NCBI GenBank assembly: GCA_009602735.1
Contig: WELA01006130.1
Span: 295,689 to 359,688 of the forward strand
Reading direction: 5' to 3'
DNA length: 64,000 nucleotides
Origin: Mesotaenium endlicherianum
Taxonomy: Eukaryota > Streptophyta > Zygnematophyceae > Zygnematales > Mesotaeniaceae
Below are positions 11,449-22,489 of the stretch, one piece after another; within the stretch, counting starts at the first letter, position 1, and each line of letters begins with the position of its first letter. Both the position numbers and the translations under genes were made by a program. A model generated the notes under the pieces. That model ran no database searches and was not told where the DNA came from. It saw only the letters and a program-made list of their open reading frames with translations.

Positions 11449-11830
11449 CTTCAGAGCGCCACCTGGCCATGTGAGAGAGACCACAGCAAATGAGGCAGGA
11501 GATTCTGGCAGGTGATCGGACCAAGCCGATAGACAGCTGTGACTTGTACCAGGAGCACCTCCCACATTGATTGCACACTTCTACGCGGGTACGTGGCAAA
11601 CTGTAGCGGTTGGAATGAGGGGCCCAGGTCAAGCATACAGCTGTACAAGGTGGCAGGTGGCAGGTGACAGAGTGTCTAGCTGAGTACCTAGCCAGGAGGG
11701 AAAGCTCTAGAGACATATGAAGGGAAGCGTACACACCTGTGTGATTGCCCAGATTGAAGGCATAGCAGTACAATGTGACGGCTCTGGAAGCACACCTGTC
11801 GCTTGGTACTGCCCAGACAGAGTCCATCAG
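11449..11830 (-). CDS. Possible exons of an unidentified minus-strand gene
   Basis: Reading the minus strand, two segments have exon-like borders. The first is 11830-11737, preceded by a pyrimidine-rich TGTATCATGCAG acceptor and ended by ACAG/GTGTGT. The second is 11640-11449, preceded by CCACCTTGTACAG and ended by GAAG/GTGAGT. A phase-consistent reading through both gives a peptide with LDLGPSF and LLVQVTAVYRLG words, but that frame closes just before the second donor, so the exact end or frame is unsure. I recognise no family. It could also be a decayed gene. The call rests on splice-like signals only. Confidence 0.3.
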
Positions 11831-13165
11831 CTGCATGATACAGGCACAGAGTGATTAAGCTCGTCGACTTCCTTCTCCCCCCCCCACCCAAGAGCGGACA
11901 CCGTGACAAATGATACCACCTCTGAAACCAGCAAGCTGCTCTTCATTCTGTGGAAGGCTCATGTACCAGTCCAAACAGTGCTCTCATTGCTGCAATGCGA
12001 ATTGTCTTCAAAAGAGAAGGAACAGGGGTGCAACTCACTATTCAAGCAGTTGGAAAGTCCTTAGAAACAAACTTGATTAAGTGTAGGCAGAGTGAAAAGT
12101 CCATGACCAACCAGCAGATCGAGATTGAGGACAATGTCTGCGCTTGATTGTGAGAGCTTAGAAATGGAAAAATGAGGTATTCTGATGATGAGATCCTACC
12201 TCCACTTTGAAATGTACAGGTGTCAGATGCATCCTCTCTAAGTGATTTTTTTTGAGCTCTGAAGAGAATATTGGCCAGGCGTGACAGGTGTCTTTGCCCA
12301 TCTCGGTTTCAGAGGGCAAGCATCCTGGGCACACCTTGTTGTTAAGAGAAATCGAGGGCTGCAAAAAGTCCAGAAGGTAAACAAGGACTAAAATGTAACT
12401 TTTGAATTCTGTTGGAGAGGGGAGCGCCACTATTAGAGAGAGAGCAAGAAAAGTTTTGCAAGCTAGAATACCCTTACACTCGCCTTTATTCGAGCTCGTT
12501 TATACGAGTCCTCAAGGTCGTCATGCATGCCTGAGAGGAGCCAGCTCTGCTTCGGACGACTTTCACCACCACTCACGAGTCACACGGGTGACGGCCCGGT
12601 GAACGTTGTGCGCGGGACTTTTTGCTGCTTTTTGCGGTCCTATCGTCGATGAGGGAACGGCAAAAATTTCGACAGGGTGGCAAGACCTAGGAAGACCTGA
12701 TAACTGGCGGAAACAGGTGGCCAACGCTTCAGATGAATTTATAGTCAACGACGTCTGATTTGAATTTGACAGCTTGACGTCATTCTACAAAAGTAGCTCG
12801 CCGTTGCTCGCCGTTGCTCGCCAGCTCGTCGCTAACGCATAATAGAACTGGGAACAACTGAGGTTGTACTATGCACCAAACAATCTGACTCCCTCGTACG
12901 ACTGGGTTACTGATAAATAAATTTGCGACAAATTGCTAGGGAGTGGAACTACAGGCTTAGCTGTGAGCAGATGTGCATGTGCTGATGAAACAACAGCTTG
13001 CGTCTCTTGTCACTTTTTGTCAATGCCTAGTATTTGAGGACGGCCCCGACGAATGGTCTAATGTGAAGCATGAAGATCATTATTTCGAAGGCAGATACTT
13101 CACAGAAGAGTTGATGGGATCCAGGCAAGTCAGTCACGGGCACATACGTGGTAGACGACCGTAAA
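11831..13165. other. Intergenic, no gene recognised
   Basis: Moderately AT-rich with short open frames. A short direct repeat of GCTCGCCGTT occurs near 12797-12815. No family, RNA gene or transposon end could be supported. The last few hundred bases would contain the promoter of the downstream plus-strand gene, but I see no clear TATA box. Confidence 0.4.
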
Positions 13166-16162
13166 ATGTGCGTTTTAGTACCTGCCGATCATTCAATGTG
13201 CTCCCGGCTTGCGATTCCTGCTCTTTCTAAGCAGCACAGAAAGCCGTATAGGACTTTTCACTTTGCCCGCAGCTTGACAAGACCAATCTTTGTAGCTACG
13301 GAAGCAACCGATCCCTCAAGCCCCTCTGACCTGTTTTGTACGAGAAAGCCAGTAAGAACCTTAGAGATAAGCACCGCTCCGCAGGGACCGTGGTCTCTTC
13401 TGCCTGGCGGGCAGGTAAGCCGTGGCGCCACAGCAGTGACTGTTGTTACCCACTGAAGCGGGAGGAAATTCTTAGCTCCTGAACCGAATACACGGGTGGA
13501 GCTGTGCTTCCAGGAGCAAGGTGTGGCCCTGCTGCAGTCGGGAGCAATCCATGCAACGGTGCACCCCGACCTCCCGCCCGTGACGACTCTCCGGGAGCTC
13601 TTTGTGCCCCGCCAGAAGCGCAGCAGTAAAGAGAAGCGCCGCGATGAGGGTCCCACGCAAGGCCAGCAGTGGCCTCTCGCTGGTGCAGGGGGGGTGGTGC
13701 CTTCGGGCGCAGACAGCTCCGCAAGCGGCAGCAGCCTGGGCCAAGGGGTGGGCACGAGGGCGTGGCAGGTGCGCACCGTGGCAGCTCAGACCAGGAGTCT
13801 GCCGGTGCTCTGCAAGCGCATGATTGAGAAGGCAGACCAAATTGCAGCCACCCACGCCGGCGGGTCCCTGCTCCTCGTCTCGGGAGGTATTCCTCCCGGC
13901 TGTAACTACTGCTACTCCTGCTAATAAAGCTACCGCCGACTGGCTGTGAGGGAGGAAGTGGCCTACCTCACTGATGATGACTTCCCTGCTTAGCCTGCCT
14001 GCAGGCAGATGCTGCAGGTGATGACAGGTGCAGGGGCTGGGGGAATGCATGGGTCGGCGCAATTTTGGGGGGGGGGGGTGGCAGGTCACCCGCTTCGGGC
14101 GCTGCCGCTGGCGCGCCACGTCATGCCCTCCAACTCCGTGGCCATGCTGCGTGCTGCCCACCAACTCAGGGCTCAGGGCCTCCTGCATCCTTGTAGGCAC
14201 AAAGCTTTCCAACTTATGTGACGCGCGTGCATGCATGCGAAGCCTGCAGGGTATTTTAGTCGAGGCTGAGCTCGCGTCTGGTCCTTGACGCGTGTGCAAG
14301 GGCGGCAGCGGTGCAGCTTTGGGCGGTTGAGAATCCACTGCAGCATACACCCGACCGCCTTGCACGCAAGGTGATGGCGCTTGATCGCTTTATTGTGCAC
14401 ACCATGTCAGGCTTCTGCCTGTAGTCTGGAAGAATGCGGCGGGTGCTGTGCTGTGGAAAGCTTGAAAAAGAGTCTCACTGGCGGAGACACGGGCGGGGGG
14501 GCGGAGGGAGTGGGGAGCAGATAGAGGCGGGGGCAGAGTGCATCATCACGCAGCCTCCGTTGCTTCCTGACCGCTTCCAGGCTTGGTGGGAGTCGGCCGC
14601 CCAGCAGGGGTGAGGGCATGGGGGCCAGGCATCATCCATCCCTTCCTCTACAGCGTGGTCTGGTCCTGGCGCATGGCTGAGTGCGTGCAGCTAGGAACTG
14701 TTCGTGTCTGCGCTCGTGCATCTGCTTGCACGAGATTGCTTGCCGGCCATGGCCAAGCGCTGCAGTTGACCTTCTAGTGCACGCACTCTGTCTCGCCAGA
14801 GCTGGCCTGCTTCTGATGACTCTGCGGTCGCACCTGGACACGAGGTTGCTTGTTGCGCGTCAAAGTCGGGCCAGCTTCACTTTGCATGCAATAAGTATTT
14901 GCGGAGCATTGTGTGCCCTTACTGCGTTGGGTATCTGCTGATTGGGCATCTGTCTTGAATCACAGACTACTGAAGGAGACACGAGTCATTGTGGGCCTTC
15001 CAATCATCTCATCCTCCAACAACCTTGCCTTCTGGATGCGCCTCACCAATGCTTCAGGTACCCTGGATAACGAGGGCAGTTTTTCCCGTGCGCATTTTGT
15101 GCTCTTAAGAGTTAAAGTCCCCTTCTGAATTACCTGCATGCAGACCGAAACACTAACTCCTCTGATGCATGGAATGTAATTATTGAACTACTGCTCGGGC
15201 GCGAATAGCACACTTATTTCATTGTAAACCTGTGCAGGACCTGAGGCAGACATGAGGTTGGCTGAATTTAAGCAGCAAGAGGAGATTCTCGCAGGTGAGA
15301 AGGGAGGCTTAGGCATGCTAAGGAGAAATTACTTCGTGAATATGTTGAAATATGTTCACAAATTGTCAGGTATGTGTCCCTCATCAAATTCCAGATTGTG
15401 CATGCTTACACACAGAGCACTCCATAAGTTTAGTAAGTGGTTGACCTCTGTCCTGAATTACTCCGGTACTATTACATACCTGCTTGCTCCCTCTCTTGCT
15501 AACACCTTGTCAGTAGCAGTCGCCCCAAGTCAGGTAAGCTTGCTCAGGGCTATTGCCTTATAAGCTGACCTTTTAGGCAGGGATTACTCAAATTAAACGA
15601 TCATATCATAAGTACTATATTTTCACAGTTTGTACAAACTACGTGGCGGAAGGGGCAGCCAGTTCTGATTCAGAAATGCGTTGGCTTTGAAGTGATCGGG
15701 GTCGAGGAGACTCAATTCATTATGGACTACTTTTGCAAATCGGACTCTCACAGATGTAATGGAAGGGCCTTCCGGCGTCTTTGCAAAATGTATACTTGCA
15801 TCATAATCGGCATGCCCCATAGATGGCGTGTCCTCCATCCTGCAAAATGAGGTTTACAAATGCTAGTGAACGCAACTATATTGGCAGATAATAAACATCC
15901 TCTTTATTATCCCTGGGCAACAGTCATGCCTCAAAGCTTTGTTTTGGGTGTGGAGTTGCTGCATGTTCAACCATAGTTTTCTTATTTCCTGCCGTGCATC
16001 TTTTTTGCCCGCCAAGGTTACTTTCATTCTACTTGACGGGTTACACTAACCAGCTTCTGCAAACGTTGTCATTCTGCAGATGTCGACGGTGTACATTTCA
16101 TGCCAGTCAATCGCGTTGGATGGGAAGATTTTGCTTCATTTTGTCATGATTTAGTTTCTTAA
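13166..16162 (+). CDS. Methylenetetrahydrofolate-reductase-like protein (FAD-type TIM barrel), multi-exon
   Basis: Host gene read as exons 13166-13414, one or two exons within 13514-13886, then 14085-14192, 14309-14370, 14521-14609, 14966-15057, 15238-15294, 15514-15533, 15629-15755 and 16080-16162 (TAA). Phases agree at every junction I could define, and the product is at most about 410 residues. MTHFR-like words appear in barrel order: RTLEIST (first strand), LLLVSGGHP, LWAVENP, AGAECIITQPP followed by an AWWES helix, VIVGLPIIS, and GVHFMPVN near the C-terminus. MTHFR-family enzymes reduce methylene-THF using FAD; the substrate here is inferred only. The Ser/Arg/Thr-rich N-terminus, with candidate ATGs at 13166 and 13196, could be an organelle transit peptide. 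Oddities are a 20-nt exon and G-rich acceptors before 14085 and 14521. The borders inside 13514-13886 are unresolved. It converges on the LEA gene. Confidence 0.7.
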
Positions 16163-16983
16163 GTATGTGACCATCAGTAACGACAGGTTATGTAGTAACT
16201 ATTTGCATAACATGATATTGCCCATTATATAATATAAGGCAATAATGGGGTTGCTTATATTTCTTGCAGAGTTCACAGATTACTCACTTCTTTTATGTTT
16301 ATATCTATGACATCAAATAGTTTTGGGAGTTCTATATAAGAAGTATTGCTATGGAGTTGGGAGATTTGTGGGAAAGATAAATTGAGGTGTCAATCAATAT
16401 CCCCTTCCCTCATCAGAGTCCTCATAAATTGAAGTATTCTTCCAACACATATATTTAAAGTTGGTATTTTGACGCGTACAGCTTCGTCTTCACCAAGCAA
16501 CTGTTCACAACCACTTCTTCAATGCCCAACTTGAAAAAAGTCCCAAGGCACTTCCCAAACCAATTTCTCGTCTAAAAACCAAGATTATTTTTGCATCACT
16601 AATACATATCATAATGACAGTAGCTGTTCATTACCTTCAGATGCATTATACCTTTAATATCATTGGACAATTTTGAAAGGATTTGAGAATCGTTCTTGAA
16701 GTCCATATCATGGCAAACAATAGTTAAATGAATCCACATGCGAACCTGAAAAGTATGCTAGTTTCCACATCTCACTTTGGAGTACTTACTGTGATGCATC
16801 ATGCACTGTATGTCAAAAAAAAATCATCCACAAAAAAGAAAAATTTGAGATGTGTCGTTTATCCTTATACAGTTTTGGTTTGATATATTCCTCCAAAATT
16901 ATTTCTCCAACAAGATTAAAATACATTATACACATCATAAAATACAAAGTTATACATCCTGCTCTGCTTCACTGCATTTTGAC
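16163..16983. other. AT-rich intergenic region between convergent genes
   Basis: This holds the 3' ends of the plus-strand MTHFR-like gene and the minus-strand LEA gene. It is AT-rich, with no open frame of interest and no transposon end seen. Confidence 0.6.
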
Positions 16984-17878
16984 CTAGTTGAAGCCCAACT
17001 TCTCCTTTGCAGCCTGAGCAGTTTCCGAAAGTTTGTCTCCAGTTTGCTGCACAGCACAATTATACAATATATCAATATCACATGGTGCGAAAAAGACATG
17101 TACAGCACGCTAGGTCAGATAAAAGCTCCAGTCATGTACCACTTATTAAGAACAAATAATACCTCCAAGCATGTGACCAGTGGTTATTCTTTGATTTCAG
17201 CAGCATGCCAAGAAATGACCTTACCTGCAAAACACCCTTGGTCTGCTCCTTGCCTGCCTGGGCATGGTCCTGAGCTGATCTCGAGGCATCACTTCCGGTT
17301 TGCTTGCTGCTGTCAGTTGCCTGTCCAGCCTTGTCTTGTGCTGCCCTGCCAGTCTCGTTGGCCTTGTCCTTGGTCTGATCATATGCAGAACCTGCCTTGT
17401 CCTTGGTCTGATCATATGCGGAGCCTGCCTTGTCCTGGGCCTGGCCTGCCTTGTCCTGAGCCCACTGACCAGTCTGACCAGCCTTCTCCTTGGCCTGGTC
17501 GTATGTGCTGGAAGCACTCTGCTTCGTCTGGTCGTATGCCTCACCAGCCTTCTGCTGGCCCTGCTGGAAGGTCTCGCTGGCCCTCTCTCCCAAAGACTGC
17601 ACAAATAATCCATTGCATATAAGTATATGGATTTTTCACCACCCTTGATAACAACCACATCACCCTTTGCCAAGAAAACCAATCGCCCCTGCCAAAAACA
17701 TCCTGTTAATTCTATTCAGAGCAGCCATAGACGAAAAGGGTGAGCTACACCAGAAACAACGGGAAAATATGAACACACGAATATTTCTCTTCACCCAAAC
17801 CACGGCTTCCAAGCTTTCACAACACAACAATCTGAACAAGGTACTCGTGGCGAAAAAGCCTACCTTGTCAGAAGACAT
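16984..17878 (-). CDS. Group 3 (LEA_4-type) late embryogenesis abundant protein, three exons
   Basis: Complete host gene on the minus strand. Exon 1 (17878-17864) encodes only MSSDK and ends AAG/GTAGGC. Exon 2 (17596-17225, 124 codons) follows TTTGTGCAG and ends CAG/GTAAGG. Exon 3 (17046-16984) follows TGCTGTGCAG and ends with TAG. All junctions are phase 0 and the product is 149 residues. It is hydrophilic and Ala/Lys/Gln/Asp-rich, made of imperfect 11-residue repeats of the type AxxxYDQTKDKAG, two of them identical (AGSAYDQTKDK twice in a row). There are no Trp-rich or membrane segments and no signal peptide. LEA_4 proteins are disordered when hydrated, fold into amphipathic helices on drying, and protect membranes and proteins under desiccation, cold or salt. 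A cytosolic location is inferred from the absence of a targeting sequence. Confidence 0.9.
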
Positions 17879-18001
17879 GTTGATATGTGTTGTTAACTGG
17901 TTGTCTGTACGACGGATTTAAGAAGAATGTTCAATGTGCAGAATGAATAATTGTAATTCTGGAGAACACAAGATGTTTCAAGATACAGCCCTGCAGGTGA
18001 A

Positions 18002-18081
18002 TTTTATACTCTCAAGGCACTTTCGAACGGGCCAAGTGATCTCGTTGACAGTAAGCACATGAGGTAGATGATGTGTCACGT
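18002..18081 (-). promoter_or_regulatory. Probable LEA promoter: TATA box and ABRE-like core
   Basis: On the minus strand a TATAAAA box lies at 18008-18002, about 125 nt upstream of the LEA ATG, and an ACGTG core (18081-18077) lies about 70 bp further upstream. An ACGT-core element near the TATA box fits the ABA- and drought-responsive control typical of LEA genes. The core is short, so its function is inference. Confidence 0.45.
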
Positions 18082-19681
18082 CCATGTGTAATGAGGTGGC
18101 TTTGGCCAATGCATGTTGGCACCTAGTTGTATGACTTCGCATGGTTCTCATGCCTTATCATGCCTCTCGTTCTTGTCAGAATGAAGTGGAAGCATTGATT
18201 GTCTGCCACATGGTATGTCTTGCAGCTGCATGTAGTGGTCACTTCCTTTCTTTGCCACCGAGTGGCACTATGTTGTGCAGTATTGTGCAACTGGAATCAA
18301 TAAGAGCACTTGCTGGCACTTGGTAACGGCATCCTGAAGGTCAACGGGTTCCCCATGTCGAGTCGAACCACGGCGCCGACGTCCCCAGTGGTCCCACCAT
18401 TTGCACATAGCCTTAGGTAGCCGGTCGTATCTTTTCGTAACGAGTTGTAAGAAGTCGTACCTTCTTTGTACTAATTTAAGCACATTTGATCCTGTTCGCA
18501 TCTGTGTCGCGACTACTATCCGTTTGACGGTGCCGCACGCGCAGCGCAAGCTACGGCCACCCAGGTACGGAAAGTCAACGTTGACTCACCGACCACTTGA
18601 CTGATTACGTCGCAGTCAGCGGTTATGTCGGCGTCAAGACCACTGGCAAGGGGTCAATGTCAATGTGCCCCACACCCAAGGATGGGGGAGGTTCTGACAG
18701 CATAGACAGCCGCGAGGCTAGAAGCTGGAGATCAGTGATGAGCCGCCCAGCACGTACCAAGTCAGGTACTGTGTGACTGGCAGATTAAGCCAGGTCATGG
18801 CCGCAATGCCAAGATAGGTTGCGGCCGCCCGGTTGGGAATCTTGAGCAAGTGGCATTTGCTTGTACACGCCGCTCAGGAGTTCTTAGCCATGAGCCAATT
18901 AGGCGTGACTGCCAGCTGAGAAGCTAAGCAGCCACGCGCGACAGTCACGAGGTGTGCATGCGTGCTAAGTGACTACGAGTTTGAGTTGAGCATGGCTAGG
19001 CAGAAGCGACATGCAGCTAAGCTTTGTGACTAAGCACGGCATTCTCGAAAGATGACGCTGTGTGGTGCCTCCGAAAGGCACGAATCTTGCCTGAGAAATG
19101 TCATTCACTCTCACGCACTTTTGCCAAGAAGCAGAAGGAGCAGAAGGAAGGAGAAGAAGGGCGCAAAGAAGAAGAAGGAGTTCCCAAGGCCATTGGAGAG
19201 CCGAGACCCCACGCTTCTGCCGACGCTGAAGATTCTTCTCAGTGTATCATAGATAAGTTAGGATTGTAGGAGTTCCCAAGAGGGAATCTCACTGTTGAAA
19301 GTAGGAGAACTGCACAATAGAATCTGCTAGGAGATTAGCACAGATTCGGCCGAACGCCACAAGTGTGTGTGAAGGTGAGTTGTGTGTTAGTTTCCAACTT
19401 CTCAGAAGTCGCATTCGCATCTCGAAGAGAGAGGGTACTATTGGCAGATAAAGCTCTCAATGAAGAACTGAGTGAGCCTAGCCTGGCAGTGAAGAACTGT
19501 TAAGGCGCGGTGTTAAGTGAAGAGCTTGACCCAGGCCAGCATAGGCGTGTAGTTTCAGAGTTTTGTAAGCTGTGACTTTGTGAAAGTTAAGCGAAAGCCT
19601 GAAGGGCGATTTTCTCTGAATCTGACGTTGTATGTCAAGCTGCTTAGAGTGTGAATTCTGCAAAGTACAATTTGCTCGCCT
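18082..19681. other. No gene; possible 5' flank of element A
   Basis: No recognisable gene. The region could contain the 5' LTR and leader of element A, but I found no sequence here that repeats the DNA after the element's 3' end (37417 onward), and no convincing primer-binding site. A GTCAACGTTGAC palindrome lies near 18568. Confidence 0.4.
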
Positions 19682-19859
19682 GTGAACCCAAGAACCTTAA
19701 GGCATAAAGCCTATGTGGAAGTAAGAGACTTCCGTCCTACTTCTGAGAACTGCGGTTCTGTGGTTCAGGTGAATAGAAATTCCCAAGCAAATTGGGGATT
19801 GAGGCCTGTGAGAGCTGCCGGTGCTCAACCTGGAAGGGGACCCGGAGAAATTCAACTGT

Positions 19860-21600
19860 ACATGCGGTTGAGGAGTGGAAGACTCTACTACCCTGTGGAG
19901 CCTGCGGAAGGTTCTGATTCAAGCCAGAGTCCACGAGGAAGTGAGACATCTGAGCGCACGGATAACCTGTGGAGTGAGCAACCGTCGGGAGACGAGTCTC
20001 GCCATACTGCCACAAATGGTGAGAATCCGTATCACGCGCAAGCCTTTGCACCCAATTTGGGCAGAGAGCACAACGTGTGGGGTAAAGTTCGTGAAGCTTG
20101 GTCACCATTCGAAATGACTGGTGATGATAAGGATGAAAATCCTAAGTTCAAGTTGTCTACAAAGTGCTTTAGTGAACAAACCGGTGGAAATAGTCTCACT
20201 TTCAAAGAGTTTGATGAGATCTATTGGGCTGATTTCCTTGAGAGAATTTGAAAGGATTCTTCTTACATTCAATCAGTCGCTTTTATAAGCTTGGTTCAGT
20301 TTTTGGACAAGGATGCCTTGTTGCTTTATCGCCAATTCCGAAAGGATGAGAACCTTACCCAGGAATGGGCGTTTGACGAGCAAAAGAAGGCGAGGGATTT
20401 GAATATCCAGAAAGAAGCTGCGAAAGCCCGCCTGTCCGCTTTGCCATCAGGAAGAGCGATACCTGCTGCACCTGTTGAGAGCGTAGACTTAGCTGCACTA
20501 ACACAAGAATTAACAGATGCCATGAGGCAACTCACCGAGGGTCAGCAGCGAGCGGCTACTCGAGATGATGATGCCGGGTTTGTTGCAGAATTGCGTAAAG
20601 TGTGTGCAGAACTGTCTGAAAAGATTGCTATTGCTCAGGAACGAGTAACGCGCAGGGCTGCACCTTTTACAGGGCAGCATGGTGATAGTGCCACCACGGA
20701 AGCAAGCCATGCGCAAGCGTTGGCTAGTTGCCGTAGGGATATGGAGGCTGGGAATGACCAGTTAGACTCTGAGTACTGCCTGCGTCGTTTCTTTAAGTTG
20801 CTTGTAGCAAACTTCCCAGAGGATCGCAGTCTTAAGATGCACCATTATGTGCATTTTGTCCGTCAGAAGAACGAGACAGTGACGGAGGTCAAATCCAGAT
20901 TGGTAGACCTTGCCAAGAAGGCAGGAATCTATGAGCCTAGGATTGTGGCTGACAAATTCTTATTGTGTTTGGGTAAAGACACAGATCGGGAGGTCAGGCC
21001 GCACCTATCTGCAAAACGCGGAATCGACTGGAACATCGACGAGGCTGCTGAAATAGCACGCAATGTCGAGGAAGGTAAAGTCTGGTACAAGGAGGCTTCC
21101 AGGACGCTTATGGCTCCTGAGAGAAGGGAGGAATCCTTTCAACCTAAGGCCAATAGCTCTAATTCTTAGTTTAAGAGGAAGAGCGGGTCTTTCAATAGGT
21201 TTGCTAAGCACGCCAACACTGCTGAGACAGCAGAGGGCTGTTGGAATTGCGGGAAATCGGGACATCAGAAGAGAGATTGTCCATACCCGGATGCTAAGCA
21301 ATTGTCTGCTAGCAAGGCGCAGGTATGCGCACATTGCAGCAAAAAGGGACACTCAGAGGATGAGTGTTGGTATAAGAACCCAAATCTGAAGCCACCATGG
21401 GCTAATGCTGCCACGAAAGAGGCAGATAAGGGTAAGAAAAAGGAGAAAGATAACTCTGGTAACCGAAAGGGTAACCAGAAGTATGATGCTATGAGTGCAG
21501 AGATTGCAGAGTTGAAAGCTCAATTTGCAAAACTAGATGTGCCTAATGTCTATTATGATGCAGATGTGGCCGAAAATCCGTCTGCAAAGGGGAGAAGCTG
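19860..21600 (+). other. Element A: Gag region with two zinc knuckles
   Basis: The N-terminal part starts near an LYMRLRSGR word. A retrotransposon-Gag-like helical region lies around 20290-21100 with words such as LRRFFKLLV and VTEVKSRLVDLA. Two CCHC knuckles of the form CX2CX4HX4C follow, at about 21239-21280 and 21327-21368. Nucleocapsid knuckles bind the element's RNA. This is part of a broken element. Confidence 0.75.
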
Positions 21601-21839
21601 ACGCTTGAGAAGGCCGTGGCTGCAACGGCTGCGGAGCGCGCAGATCATGACCGTCTGGTTCCAAGGAATGCTGGGAAGCTTCCTCACCCCTTTCGGATCA
21701 CTCTCGATGAGAACGAGATTGCGCAGCTACGACAAGCCAAGCCTGGGCCACGCAAGACATTTAGTTTTTTGCTGGAGAAGCTGAAGGCTCTGGTGGAACA
21801 CCAAATTTAGCACATTCCTTGTCTTTCACTCGCTGATCT

Positions 21840-22200
21840 GCGTCTTATGTATCCTTTCACGGTTGAAGAAGCCGGACAGCACACAGCCAGTAATCTTGGG
21901 AAAGCGAGCTGTGAAAGCTCTGGGATTGACGGCAAGGGACCTGAAAGAAAGTCCTTTTTAGTTGAGGATTGCATCTGGGCAGATTTCAAAGTCTTGTGGA
22001 ATTACCCGCAAGCCTGTGAAAATCACAGTAAATTTGGGGAAACCTGAGGAGGCGTCACTGCTCATAGAATGCACGGTGACAGAGGCAGAGAACTATGATG
22101 TTCTCTTAGGGACAGAAGTTCTAATTCCCCTGGGTCATCGACCTGCGGAAGCAGAGGGTGACTTACCAGTCGACAAATCGGCAGCCGACAGGAGAAATTC
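21840..22200 (+). other. Element A: protease-like region
   Basis: A short segment with a YDVLLGTEVLIPLG word resembles the C-terminal part of retropepsins (compare the YDVILG-type word of gypsy proteases). The upstream half is poorly recognisable. The identification rests on position between the knuckles and the methyltransferase plus this motif. Confidence 0.5.
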
Positions 22201-22489
22201 CTGTAAAAATGGTCTGCTCGGGAGAGGCGAACTACGGACTGCTAGACTGTTGTGTGAATGATTAGTATCCAGACCATGATGACCTCATCATGCAACGCAG
22301 CAGCATCTACACCAGCATCAACATGCCGACTCCCGTGGTTTGGCAACCTCGGATTATGGAGCAAGTGGAAGCTGTGAGTAACAGGGACCGTGGCCCGCAA
22401 GAGGTGCTGCCAGTTCCTTATCCAGTTAAGTCTGCTACCAATTTGATGCCTGGAGTAGACCCGCTGCCGCAAGGTATTGTGAGGATGGA

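Noticed and set aside
13472-14365. 297-codon minus-strand open frame
   Set aside because: It lies antisense to MTHFR-like exons in GC-rich DNA, has no recognisable family, and is typical of compositionally open antisense frames.
15623-15849. Minus-strand open frame with an acceptor-like TTTTGCAG, encoding a 71-residue peptide
   Set aside because: It overlaps an MTHFR-like exon that fits in phase with several neighbouring plus-strand exons and family motifs. The minus-strand reading has no partner exons.
18340-18385. B-box-like GGTTCGACTCG on the minus strand near 18.37 kb
   Set aside because: There is no A box at the right distance and no cloverleaf.
18640-19680. 5' LTR of element A
   Set aside because: No match to the sequence after 37417 and no primer-binding site was found, so I did not annotate it.
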